A stretch of 8,443 bases of DNA from DASTOB01 sp035720425 (GTDB lineage: Bacteria > Chloroflexota > Limnocylindria > Limnocylindrales > CSP1-4), in contig DASTOB010000203.1 in the NCBI GenBank assembly GCA_035720425.1, positions 1-8,443 of the forward strand, read 5' to 3'. Below the pieces are notes generated by a model, which worked only from the letters and a program-made list of their open reading frames with translations, was not told where the DNA came from and did not search any database. Shown one piece after another: positions 1 through 5,805 of the stretch. Each line of letters starts with the position of its first letter. Positions within the stretch are counted from its first letter, which is position 1. Made by a program: the position numbers and the translations under genes.

Positions 1-1095
1 GCTGCGCCCGAACGCCCCGCGGCCGCCGCCGCGTCGGCCGCCCCGGCGCCATCCGTGGCCGCGACCGACGGCCCCGGCCACCCCGCCGCGCGGATGACGC
101 CGGCCGTCCGGCGCCTCCTCCGTGAGCACGGCCTGACCGCCGCGCAGATCGTCGGCACGGGCGGCGGCGGGCGGATCACCCGCGAGGACGTCACGAACTT
201 CGTCGAGTCGCAGCGCACCGGCCAGCCGGTCGGCGGCCAGTCGGCCGACGCGCCGGCATCGGCCGCCGCCCCGGCACCGGCAGCCCCGCCATCGGCCGCC
301 CCGGCTCCGTCGGCTCCGTCGGCTCCGTCGGCCCCCGCCGCCGGCCGGAGTGCCCCCGTCGGTGCCACGATCGACTTCCCCGCCGGCGCCGACGAGGTGC
401 TCGTGCCGATGACCCAGATGCGCAAGGGCATCGCCGCGCAGATGACCCGGGCGCTGCAGGCGCCGCACGCCTACGTCCAGATGGAGGTCGACGCGACACG
501 CCTCGTCGCGTTCCGCGAGCGCCACAAGAAGGCGTACCAGGCCAAGGAGGGCCTGTCGCTCAGCTTCGTCCCGTTCGTGGTCAAGGCGTCGGCCGAGGCG
601 CTCAAGCGCAGCCCCACGTTCAACGCCCACTGGACGGAGCAGGGCCTGCTCGCCAAACGGCGGATCAACATCGGGGTGGCCGTCGCCGTCGACGACGGGC
701 TCATCGTGCCGGTCATCCGCGACGCCGACCAGCTGTCGATCCACGGACTCAACGCCGCGATCTACGACGTCGCCAACCGGGCCCGCGCGAACAAGCTCCG
801 GCTCGACGACTTCGGCGGGGGCACGTTCACCGTCGACAACACCGGGTACCTTGGGACGAACCTCGTCATGCCGATCCTCAACGTTCCCGAGGTCGGCATC
901 GTCACGATGGAGGCGATCACGAAGCGGCCGGTCGTCGTGTCCACGCCGGACGGCGACGTGATCGCGATCAGGCCGATCATGAACATGGTCCTCGGCGTCG
1001 ACCACCGGGCCAACGACGGCGCCGGCGGAGCGGCCCTCCTGCGCGACATCAAGGCCTGGCTCGAGGCGGTCGGACCGGACACGCCGATCTACTGA
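1..1095 (+). CDS. 2-oxo acid dehydrogenase E2 component (dihydrolipoamide acyltransferase), 5'-truncated by window edge
   Basis: This is the E2 core of a 2-oxo acid dehydrogenase complex, which moves the acyl group from lipoyl-lysine to CoA in the cytoplasm. The frame is open from base 1, so the lipoyl domain and true start lie upstream; the GTG at 55 is internal to a linker. Visible in order: an Ala/Pro linker (about 1-75), a peripheral subunit-binding domain (about 79-204, with PAARMTPAVRRLLREHGL and GGGGRITREDV), a second Ala/Pro/Ser linker (about 235-350), and the catalytic domain from about 397 (VPMTQMRKGIAAQM). The catalytic HxxxDG motif is present as HRANDG, with the His codon at 1003-1005. 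The C-terminus looks complete. The substrate (pyruvate, branched-chain or 2-oxoglutarate) cannot be told from this part. lipA lies about 580 bp downstream on the same strand, which fits a lipoate-dependent complex. Confidence 0.95.
   Translation, partial: AAPERPAAAAASAAPAPSVAATDGPGHPAARMTPAVRRLLREHGLTAAQIVGTGGGGRITREDVTNFVESQRTGQPVGGQSADAPASAAAPAPAAPPSAAPAPSAPSAPSAPAAGRSAPVGATIDFPAGADEVLVPMTQMRKGIAAQMTRALQAPHAYVQMEVDATRLVAFRERHKKAYQAKEGLSLSFVPFVVKASAEALKRSPTFNAHWTEQGLLAKRRINIGVAVAVDDGLIVPVIRDADQLSIHGLNAAIYDVANRARANKLRLDDFGGGTFTVDNTGYLGTNLVMPILNVPEVGIVTMEAITKRPVVVSTPDGDVIAIRPIMNMVLGVDHRANDGAGGAALLRDIKAWLEAVGPDTPIY
303..329 (+). repeat. Three perfect 9-bp direct repeats (GGCTCCGTC) in the E2 linker
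   Basis: GGCTCCGTC occurs three times in tandem at 303-311, 312-320 and 321-329. It encodes an Ala-Pro-Ser repeat in the flexible linker between the subunit-binding and catalytic domains. Such linkers commonly vary in length by slippage; that is general knowledge and is not tested here. Confidence 0.85.
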
Positions 1096-1113
1096 CCGCC
1101 GCCGCAATCGATC

Positions 1114-1117
1114 GGAG
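1114..1117 (+). promoter_or_regulatory. Shine-Dalgarno GGAG for the lipoprotein gene
   Basis: GGAG sits 4 nt before the GTG at 1122, in the 26-nt gap after the E2 stop. It decides the start of the small gene downstream and suggests co-transcription with E2. Confidence 0.6.
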
Positions 1118-1121
1118 ACGC

Positions 1122-1595
1122 GTGGGCGGGATCGTTCACCGGCGAGTACTCGGCACGGCCCTCGCCGCGGCCCTTGCCGTCGCGCTCGTGGTGGCCGGGT
1201 GTGGCGTCCTGCCCGAGGTAGGCCCGGAGCTGCCGGAGGGCTTCGGTGAGATCACGGTGGAGACGGCCCGGACACCCGATTCCCTGAGTCTCACGTTCCC
1301 GGTCACACCGCCCGGGGGCGGCCTCGTCTTCGTCTGCCCGTCGGCCCCGTCGTCCGACGCGTCGGTTGGGCTCATGGACCGGATCCGCTCGATCGGCTGC
1401 GTCGAACTGGCGGACGAGCCGGGACCGCTGCCGCTCCGCCGGGTCCTCCGCTTCGAGTCCCTCTCGTCGACCCAGCTGCTCATGCTCGACGATCAGGAGC
1501 GCTGGTTCGTCATCCTCGTGGCGGGCGGCGGTGACGGCGGGCTCGATGGCCAGCCGTACGGCACGTGGGTTCCCGGGGGCCCGATCCTGCCGTGA
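1122..1595 (+). CDS. Small predicted lipoprotein, function unknown
   Basis: The 157-residue product starts at GTG with a GGAG ribosome site. The N-terminus has two arginines (residues 7-8), a hydrophobic stretch (about 9-25) and a lipobox, VVAGC, with the acceptor cysteine at residue 27. It is therefore probably a lipid-anchored protein outside the cytoplasmic membrane, with a mature part of about 130 residues. Two more cysteines (in LVFVCPSAPS and SIGCVELAD) could form a disulfide. I do not recognise a domain. The segment RFESLSSTQLLMLDDQERWFVI followed by a Gly-rich stretch and YGTWVPGG suggests a small beta-rich fold, which is inference only. The gene lies 26 bp after E2 and about 77 bp before lipA on the same strand, so co-transcription with E2 is likely. 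A role in lipoate metabolism is not implied. Confidence 0.8.
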   Translation: MGGIVHRRVLGTALAAALAVALVVAGCGVLPEVGPELPEGFGEITVETARTPDSLSLTFPVTPPGGGLVFVCPSAPSSDASVGLMDRIRSIGCVELADEPGPLPLRRVLRFESLSSTQLLMLDDQERWFVILVAGGGDGGLDGQPYGTWVPGGPILP

Positions 1596-1646
1596 CGGCG
1601 CTGCGGTGACAGCGTCGCGGGGCAGTGTCGCCGTGACGGCGTCGCG
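1592..1646 (+). repeat. Degenerate 14-bp repeats upstream of lipA
   Basis: GTGACGGCGCTGCG (1592-1605), GTGACAGCGTCGCG (1606-1619) and GTGACGGCGTCGCG (1633-1646) form a direct-repeat cluster. A poorer unit lies between the second and third. The first unit overlaps the stop codon of the lipoprotein gene. The third includes part of a short inverted repeat, CGCCG-TGA-CGGCG (1629-1641), that recurs at 3665-3677 in front of the lipA remnant. It could be a regulator site or simple-sequence expansion. Confidence 0.6.
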
Positions 1647-1659
1647 GGCACGCCCGACG

Positions 1660-1672
1660 TAGACTCCGCGTG
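1660..1672 (+). promoter_or_regulatory. Candidate leaderless promoter of lipA (TAGACT, 7 nt, ATG)
   Basis: TAGACT at 1660-1665 fits the TAnnnT form of a -10 element and ends exactly 7 nt before the ATG at 1673. Transcription would then begin at or next to the A of ATG. No Shine-Dalgarno sequence is visible and no convincing -35 is seen. The same TAGACT plus 7 nt arrangement is kept in the lipA remnant (3696-3708), and a similar one precedes the gene at 8004. Confidence 0.55.
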
Positions 1673-2722
1673 ATGGCCCGCGAGCTCCCGATGTTCGACC
1701 CGCACGCCGCCGCTGCTGGCCCGCAGCCGGCACACGCGCCGCACCACGCGGCGGCGCCGCAGACGATCGCCATGGGCGGTCCGGTCACCCCGCGGCGGCG
1801 GCATCCGGACTGGATCAAGGCGCGCATGCCGACCGGGGAGAACTACCACGACCTCAAGGGCCTGCTCCGCGGCCTCAACCTCAACACGGTCTGCGAGGAG
1901 GCCCGCTGCCCGAACATCGGCGACTGCTGGGACCAGCGCACCGCGACGGTCATGATCCTCGGCGACACGTGCACGCGCGCGTGCGGGTTCTGTGCGATCA
2001 AGACGGGTCGGCCGACGTGGTTCGACGACGACGAACCGCGGCGGGTCGCGGAGGCCGTCGCCCAGCTCGGGCTCGAGCACGTGGTCGTCACGTCCGTCGC
2101 CCGCGACGACCTGCCCGACGGCGGCGCCGGGGCGTTCGCCGAGACGATCCGCCAGCTCCGGGAGCGCTCGCCCGGCATGGGCGTCGAAGTGCTCATCCCG
2201 GACTTCAACGGCGCGGAGGCACCGCTCCGGGCGGTCATGGATGCCGGTCCGGACATCCTCAACCACAACCTCGAAACGGTGAAGCGGCTCCAGAAGCCGG
2301 TCCGCAAGCGGGCTCGCTGGGAGCGCAGCCTCGGCGTCCTCGAACGGGCCAAGGCGTATGCGGCCGAAACCGGCCACGCGGTCCACACGAAGAGTTCCCT
2401 GATGGTTGGCCTGGGCGAGACGCGCGACGAGCTGACCGAGGCGTTCGAGGCGCTCCGCGCGGTCGACTGCGACATCCTCACGATCGGCCAGTACCTGCGG
2501 CCGACGGAGCAGCACCTGCCGCTCGTCCGCTATTACCACCCCGACGAGTTCGCCGAGATGCGCGACGCGGCACGCGCGCTCGGCTTCAAGCACGTCGAGT
2601 CGGGGCCGCTCGTGCGCTCCTCGTACCACGCCCGCGACCAGGTCCCGGGCGCCGAGCTGCGTCGGCTGCGCCGCGAAGCCACGATCGACGCCGAGGGCCG
2701 GATCGTCCCCAAGGCGAGCTAG
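1673..2722 (+). CDS. lipA: Lipoyl synthase (radical SAM)
   Basis: LipA inserts two sulfur atoms into protein-bound octanoyl groups to make the lipoyl cofactor of E2 and GcvH proteins. The product is 349 residues from the ATG at 1673. The auxiliary cluster cysteines are in CEEARCPNIGDC (residues 74, 79, 85). The radical SAM cluster motif is CTRACGFC (100, 104, 107). The C-terminal RSSY motif (315-318), which supplies the unusual serine ligand of the auxiliary cluster, is present. All diagnostic residues are intact, so I expect an active enzyme. The core begins near PDWIKARMP, leaving an N-terminal extension of about 45 residues rich in Ala, His and Pro. Starts at GTG 1670 or ATG 1691 are also possible. 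I prefer 1673 because of the TAGACT element 7 nt upstream. A partial decayed copy lies at 3665-3953. Confidence 0.97.
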   Translation: MARELPMFDPHAAAAGPQPAHAPHHAAAPQTIAMGGPVTPRRRHPDWIKARMPTGENYHDLKGLLRGLNLNTVCEEARCPNIGDCWDQRTATVMILGDTCTRACGFCAIKTGRPTWFDDDEPRRVAEAVAQLGLEHVVVTSVARDDLPDGGAGAFAETIRQLRERSPGMGVEVLIPDFNGAEAPLRAVMDAGPDILNHNLETVKRLQKPVRKRARWERSLGVLERAKAYAAETGHAVHTKSSLMVGLGETRDELTEAFEALRAVDCDILTIGQYLRPTEQHLPLVRYYHPDEFAEMRDAARALGFKHVESGPLVRSSYHARDQVPGAELRRLRREATIDAEGRIVPKAS

Positions 2723-2752
2723 GCGGCCGCTCCGCGTTCACGCAGCGGCCGC
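2723..2752. terminator. Hairpin between convergent lipA and the secreted-protein gene
   Basis: Directly after the lipA stop, GCGGCCGCT (2723-2731) pairs perfectly with AGCGGCCGC (2744-2752). Within the 12-nt loop, GCG (2734-2736) can also pair with CGC (2741-2743). It fills the 38-bp gap between convergent genes, as expected of a bidirectional terminator. No T-tract follows on either strand, so it is either an atypical terminator or an mRNA 3'-end stabiliser. Confidence 0.6.
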
Positions 2753-2760
2753 CACACGGA

Positions 2761-3489
2761 TCAGCGCGACAGCACGAGGCTCAGGTTGTCGGCGTAGCCG
2801 TCGTTGTAGGCTCCGACACCTTCCTGCTTGGTCATGACCAGGCTGACCACGATCTGGCGGGTGCCGACGGGGACGAGCCCGCTCGTCGCTCGCCCGAGCA
2901 AGCCGGTCTCGTTCCCGCGGTCTGCCGCGCCGACCGGTCCGATCTCGGCCGAGCCGAGAGCGTTCGTGCCCTGCTTGAACACGATCCGCACGACCGCGTT
3001 GTCCTCCTGATCGGTCCAGCCGCCGAGATAGCCGGACAGGTCATAGCGGACGGCGCCGGTGTCGATGAGTGACGCGGCCGCCGCGATGCTGATGGCCTGC
3101 GAGGCGCTCGAGCTCGCGTTGGCGGGTCCGCCGGCGAAGAAGTTGGCTCCGCGATCCTCCGGTCCCGGACCCGACGAGGTCGGGAACGGCGGGAGCCCGT
3201 CGGGATCGGGCGTGTCGTAGGCGACGACGGTCAGCGGTCCGTCGACGGTCCAGCCCGGGATCGGGACGGACGAGAACCCGTCCGACGCCGGCCCGGCCTC
3301 GGCGCCTCCGTTGACGATGAGGTTCCCGCCAAAGAGGCGGCTCACCTGGCTTGACGCCGCCACCGGCGCCGCGAGCGCAGCAATCACGACCACCACGACT
3401 GCGACGGTCCAGGCGGGTCGAGCCGCTAACCGTTTCGCACCTCGACGCATCGCGGGCCGGGGGATGATCCCTTGTTCTGGGCCGATCAT
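2761..3489 (-). CDS. Secreted protein with N-terminal NLIVNGGAEAG motif
   Basis: The product is 242 residues from the ATG at 3489-3487, which has GGAGG 9 nt upstream. The frame stays open to 3687, but that extension is Arg-rich, lacks a ribosome site and would run into the lipA-remnant promoter, so I reject it. A basic N-terminus (MRRGAKR within residues 14-20) and hydrophobic core (about 27-44) end in PVAASS, a plausible Sec signal-peptidase I site near residue 45. The mature protein opens with NLIVNGGAEAG (56-66). This phrase is typical of the first strand of extracellular jelly-roll or carbohydrate-binding-like domains. Beta-strand patterns continue to a C-terminal DGYADNLSLVLSR, also common in that fold. 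No catalytic motif, anchor or LPXTG is seen. It is convergent with lipA and lies between lipA and its partial copy. Ligand unknown. Confidence 0.85.
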   Translation of the reverse strand: MIGPEQGIIPRPAMRRGAKRLAARPAWTVAVVVVVIAALAAPVAASSQVSRLFGGNLIVNGGAEAGPASDGFSSVPIPGWTVDGPLTVVAYDTPDPDGLPPFPTSSGPGPEDRGANFFAGGPANASSSASQAISIAAAASLIDTGAVRYDLSGYLGGWTDQEDNAVVRIVFKQGTNALGSAEIGPVGAADRGNETGLLGRATSGLVPVGTRQIVVSLVMTKQEGVGAYNDGYADNLSLVLSR

Positions 3490-3498
3490 TTGACTCGT

Positions 3499-3503
3499 CC
3501 TCC
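3499..3503 (-). promoter_or_regulatory. Shine-Dalgarno GGAGG for the secreted-protein gene
   Basis: On the minus strand GGAGG lies 9 nt before the ATG at 3489-3487. It decides this start over the longer open frame that begins at 3687. Confidence 0.7.
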
Positions 3504-3523
3504 ATCTGCACGGGCGGTCCTCG

Positions 3524-3549
3524 GTCCACCGCCGGATCGTCCACCGCCG
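3524..3549. repeat. 11-bp direct repeat upstream of the secreted-protein gene
   Basis: GTCCACCGCCG occurs at 3524-3534 and 3539-3549, a 15-bp period, some 35-60 bp upstream of the minus-strand start at 3489. It may be a tandem protein-binding site or a local duplication. I found no convincing promoter hexamers nearby. Confidence 0.5.
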
Positions 3550-3630
3550 CTCGTGTCGTGCGCGCGGTATACGGACGACGAGTTGACGCCCGACGCGCGG
3601 AATCGTTGCGCGGCGGGCGCGCCTTGAACT

Positions 3631-3669
3631 CGGCGGGGAGTGTGGCGTCCGCGCGCAGCACTCCCGCCG
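3631..3669. repeat. Imperfect inverted repeat upstream of the lipA remnant
   Basis: CGGCGGGGAGTG (3631-3642) pairs with CACTCCCGCCG (3659-3669), giving an 11-bp stem with one bulged G and a 16-nt loop. Its right arm runs into the block shared with the lipA upstream region. The left arm resembles GCGGGGCAGTGTCGCC upstream of lipA (1617-1632), so the second arm may have arisen locally after the duplication. A terminator-like or operator role is possible. Confidence 0.55.
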
Positions 3670-3708
3670 TGACGGCGTCGCCAGCACGGCCGACGTAGAC
3701 TCCGTGTG
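3665..3708 (+). promoter_or_regulatory. Duplicated lipA promoter region
   Basis: Positions 3665-3711 match 1629-1675 upstream of lipA with 4 mismatches in 47 nt by my hand alignment. The match includes TAGACT (3696-3701) followed by 7 nt and ATG at 3709. If active, it would transcribe the lipA remnant and probably the membrane-protein gene that starts inside it. The ATG at 3709 now reads only five codons to a TGA at 3724, because of a 1-bp deletion relative to lipA. Confidence 0.6.
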
Positions 3709-3953
3709 ATGATCGCGAGCTCATGATGTGCAACCCGAACGCCGACCGCGAAACCGGCCATGCAGTCCGCGCGAAGAGTTCCCTGATGCTTGACCTGGAC
3801 GCGCTCGCGCTCGGCTTCAAGCACGTCGAGTCGGGGCCGCTCGTGCGCTCCTCGTATCACGCCCGCGACCAGGTCCCGGGCGCCGAGCTGCGTCGGCTCC
3901 GCCGGCAGGCGACGGTCGATGCGTCCGGCCGGGTCGTCCCGCTCGCCGGCTGA
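3709..3953 (+). pseudogene. lipA remnant: partial duplicate with two large internal deletions
   Basis: This is a mosaic of three lipA pieces in their original order. Piece A (3709 to about 3735) matches the lipA start, with 1 bp lost, giving ELMMCNP where lipA has ELPMFDP. Piece B (about 3748-3802) matches lipA 2364-2418 (ETGHAV..KSSLM). Piece C (about 3803-3953) matches the last 50 or so codons of lipA, including RSSY. Alignment offsets are 2035, 1384 and 1231, so 651 bp and 153 bp are missing, both multiples of three. The first 93 nt of the C-terminal match (from 3812) hold only about 2 mismatches; the last 15 codons have drifted (QATVDASGRVVPLAG). All six cluster cysteines are gone, so it cannot be a lipoyl synthase. 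A 76-codon frame (ATG 3723 to TGA 3953) stays open, so a small peptide could still be made. The reading frame of the next gene overlaps its 3' end. Confidence 0.85.
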
Positions 3954-5805
3954 CCCGGACCGACCGGCGGCGCGACCGACCGAGGTCGCCTTCGAGCCGA
4001 CGCGCCTTGGTGGCGGACCGGGACGTCGGGACCCCGCGATCGCGGTCGGCATCGTGGTCGCGATCTTCATCGGCCTTGCCGTCGTCAAGCCGTGGGACTG
4101 GGGCGGCCCGACCGGGATCGCCGCGGTCCCGTCGGGTTCGGCCGCCCCGTCCGCCTCGTCGGGTTCGGCCCCGTCCGTGTCGGCCGACCCTGGCGTATCG
4201 GCCGTGCCCGCTGCCGAGCCCACGCCTCCGGCTGGCCAGATCCGCGTTGCGCCGGCCCCGATCGTGTCGTGGGACGACGTCGCACCGGCCCTCACGGCGC
4301 ACGACACGTGGGGCATCCGGGCGCTCGTCGACTCCCCGAACCTCGACGGAGGCATCCGCCCGATCCGCGCCTCCCTGACCGAGCGCTGGGAGGCGGCCGC
4401 CCCGGCGATCGACGGAGCGCTCGGCAGCTCGCTTGCCGGACGGGGCGCCGTCAGCGAGGCGGTCCTCCTGCCGACCGGCGGCGAGCGCGTCCGGGTCATT
4501 GGCGTGACCGCACCGGCCGGTCGGACGCCGCTCGACGCCCGCGTCTGGTGGCTCCGTCCGGGCGAGCCGCCGCGCTGGCTCGACGCACGACCGGTGGACC
4601 CGGACGTGCCGGGCAGTCACCTGCTCCTCCTGCCGCCGCGCCTGCCGGATGGCACGGCCGAGCGTTGGCCGGCCGGGGCGTATCGGCTCGACGTGCTCCT
4701 CGGATCGGCGATCACCCAGTTCACCGTCGTGCTCCCGCCGGGAGAGGGGCGGTTCGGGCTTCGGGATGTGCCGGATCCGTTCGGCCCGGACGCGACGGCC
4801 ACCGCGCCGCTGCCCGACCCGCTGCTGGCCGACCTCGTGGGGCTCGAGAGCGGGCCGTTCGTCGTCGCCTCCGGCCAGGCGGTGAGCGTCAACGCCCCGC
4901 TCGCACGCCCGCTCGACGAGTCGACGGCGTGGCTGGACGCCGAGACGGGGCTGAGCGGCAGCCGGCGGGTCGGGCAGGTCTGGCAACCCGAAGCGAACGG
5001 GATCGGCCTGACGCTGGCCGTGGGCGCCCGACTCGAGTGGGCGGCGCTCGAGCGACTCGCGCCGGCCGCGATCGTCGGCGTCGATGCCGCCGCCCGGCCG
5101 ATCCGGGTGGGATCCGGTTCGATCAGCACGGTCGTCTTTTCCCAGCCGGATGGGAGCGCGTGGCCGGCGGGGGCCTATGCACTCGATGTGCGCTGGACGG
5201 AGGAGGGCGAGACGTTCGCCGGTCGATGGCACCTCGACCTCGTTCCCGGGCCGCTCCGCCGGTCCGGCGTCTGGGCGCGGGCGGTGCGCGCCTGGGCCCG
5301 GCACGCCGGGACGTGGGGGATCGTGAGCGGGACGGCCGAACCGCTCGAGGGCGGGCCATCCGGTGTTGCCATCCGGATCCAGCCGCAGCTCCCGGTGCCG
5401 ACGCGGGCGTCGCCGGGTCCGGAGGCACTTGGTGAGCGGTGTGCCGGCGGGGCGCTCCTCGACATCTCACGGCCGGTGTTCGGAATCGCCCATCCGGCCG
5501 ATGTCGCGATCGACGGCGTGACGGTCGAGCGGCTCTTCGTCGGGGGTCGGAGCGTGGCGTGGCCGGTCGCGTCGTCGGTCGACGTCGTGCCCGGTCTGAC
5601 GATCGTGGGACCGCTCGCCGAGCTGGCTCTGGACCCCGGCTACTACCGGGTCCGTCTGAGGGGCACAGGCGGCGAGACGAGCCTCGCCGTGTGTCTCGGC
5701 GAGGCTCGTCGGGCGCGGTCCGCGGTCGATCCGGCAACCGCCACGGATGAGGCGTTCGAGGCGGCGGCGGCCGCCGTTCAGGTGATCGCGTCGACGACCA
5801 GGTAG
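3919..5805 (+). CDS. Membrane-anchored extracytoplasmic protein with three similar beta-type domains, function unknown
   Basis: The frame is open from 3790, but 3790-3918 lies on lipA-derived DNA in another frame and is not credible protein. The first usable in-frame start is ATG 3919 (628 residues), which overlaps the lipA remnant by 35 nt; no strong ribosome site is seen and the start is uncertain. After about 35 polar residues comes one transmembrane helix (about 39-56, AIAVGIVVAIFIGLAVV). A Ser/Ala/Pro linker follows (about 70-105), then a large soluble part, predicted outside the cell. Three copies of a Pro-Gly-Tyr signature occur at WPAGAYRLDV (250), WPAGAYALDV (415) and LDPGYYRVRL (571), about 160 residues apart, each near the end of a segment with alternating hydrophobic residues. 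This suggests three related beta-sandwich domains. No catalytic motif is recognised. The 3' end overlaps the convergent repeat-protein gene by 28 bp. Confidence 0.75.
   Translation: MRPAGSSRSPADPDRPAARPTEVAFEPTRLGGGPGRRDPAIAVGIVVAIFIGLAVVKPWDWGGPTGIAAVPSGSAAPSASSGSAPSVSADPGVSAVPAAEPTPPAGQIRVAPAPIVSWDDVAPALTAHDTWGIRALVDSPNLDGGIRPIRASLTERWEAAAPAIDGALGSSLAGRGAVSEAVLLPTGGERVRVIGVTAPAGRTPLDARVWWLRPGEPPRWLDARPVDPDVPGSHLLLLPPRLPDGTAERWPAGAYRLDVLLGSAITQFTVVLPPGEGRFGLRDVPDPFGPDATATAPLPDPLLADLVGLESGPFVVASGQAVSVNAPLARPLDESTAWLDAETGLSGSRRVGQVWQPEANGIGLTLAVGARLEWAALERLAPAAIVGVDAAARPIRVGSGSISTVVFSQPDGSAWPAGAYALDVRWTEEGETFAGRWHLDLVPGPLRRSGVWARAVRAWARHAGTWGIVSGTAEPLEGGPSGVAIRIQPQLPVPTRASPGPEALGERCAGGALLDISRPVFGIAHPADVAIDGVTVERLFVGGRSVAWPVASSVDVVPGLTIVGPLAELALDPGYYRVRLRGTGGETSLAVCLGEARRARSAVDPATATDEAFEAAAAAVQVIASTTR
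5676..5710 (-). terminator. Perfect 13-bp inverted repeat at the convergent gene ends
   Basis: GACGAGCCTCGCC (5676-5688) and GGCGAGGCTCGTC (5698-5710) form a perfect 13-bp stem with a 9-nt loop. It lies inside the + strand coding region but 68 nt beyond the stop codon of the minus-strand repeat protein, where a terminator for that transcript would be expected. There is no T-tract. GGCGAG at 5671-5676 offers a competing pairing with CTCGCC (5683-5688). The terminator role is inferred from position; the repeat itself is plainly there. Confidence 0.5.

Noticed and set aside
1592..1646. CRISPR-like array
   Set aside because: The repeats are only 14 bp, adjacent or irregularly spaced, and have no unique spacers of constant length.
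1493..2629. Minus-strand open frame of 378 codons across lipA
   Set aside because: It is a high-GC shadow of a clearly functional lipA and is rich in Arg/Ala/Asp without any recognisable motif.
1969..3072. Plus-strand frame of 367 codons running from lipA into the next gene
   Set aside because: It is out of frame with lipA and antisense to the convergent secreted-protein gene; composition is typical of a shadow frame.
3490..3687. 66-residue N-terminal extension of the secreted protein
   Set aside because: It is strongly Arg-rich, places the signal peptide internally and overlaps the lipA-copy control region. The ATG at 3489 has a good GGAGG.
2761..3953. Insertion sequence or transposon between lipA and its copy
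   Set aside because: No transposase, terminal inverted repeats or target-site duplication could be seen; the flanking repeats are lipA sequence itself.
3817..5304. Minus-strand open frame of 495 codons and plus-strand frame 4092-5435 (447 codons)
   Set aside because: Both are Arg/Pro-rich low-complexity translations over the membrane-protein gene, whose own frame has a transmembrane helix and ordered beta-type segments.
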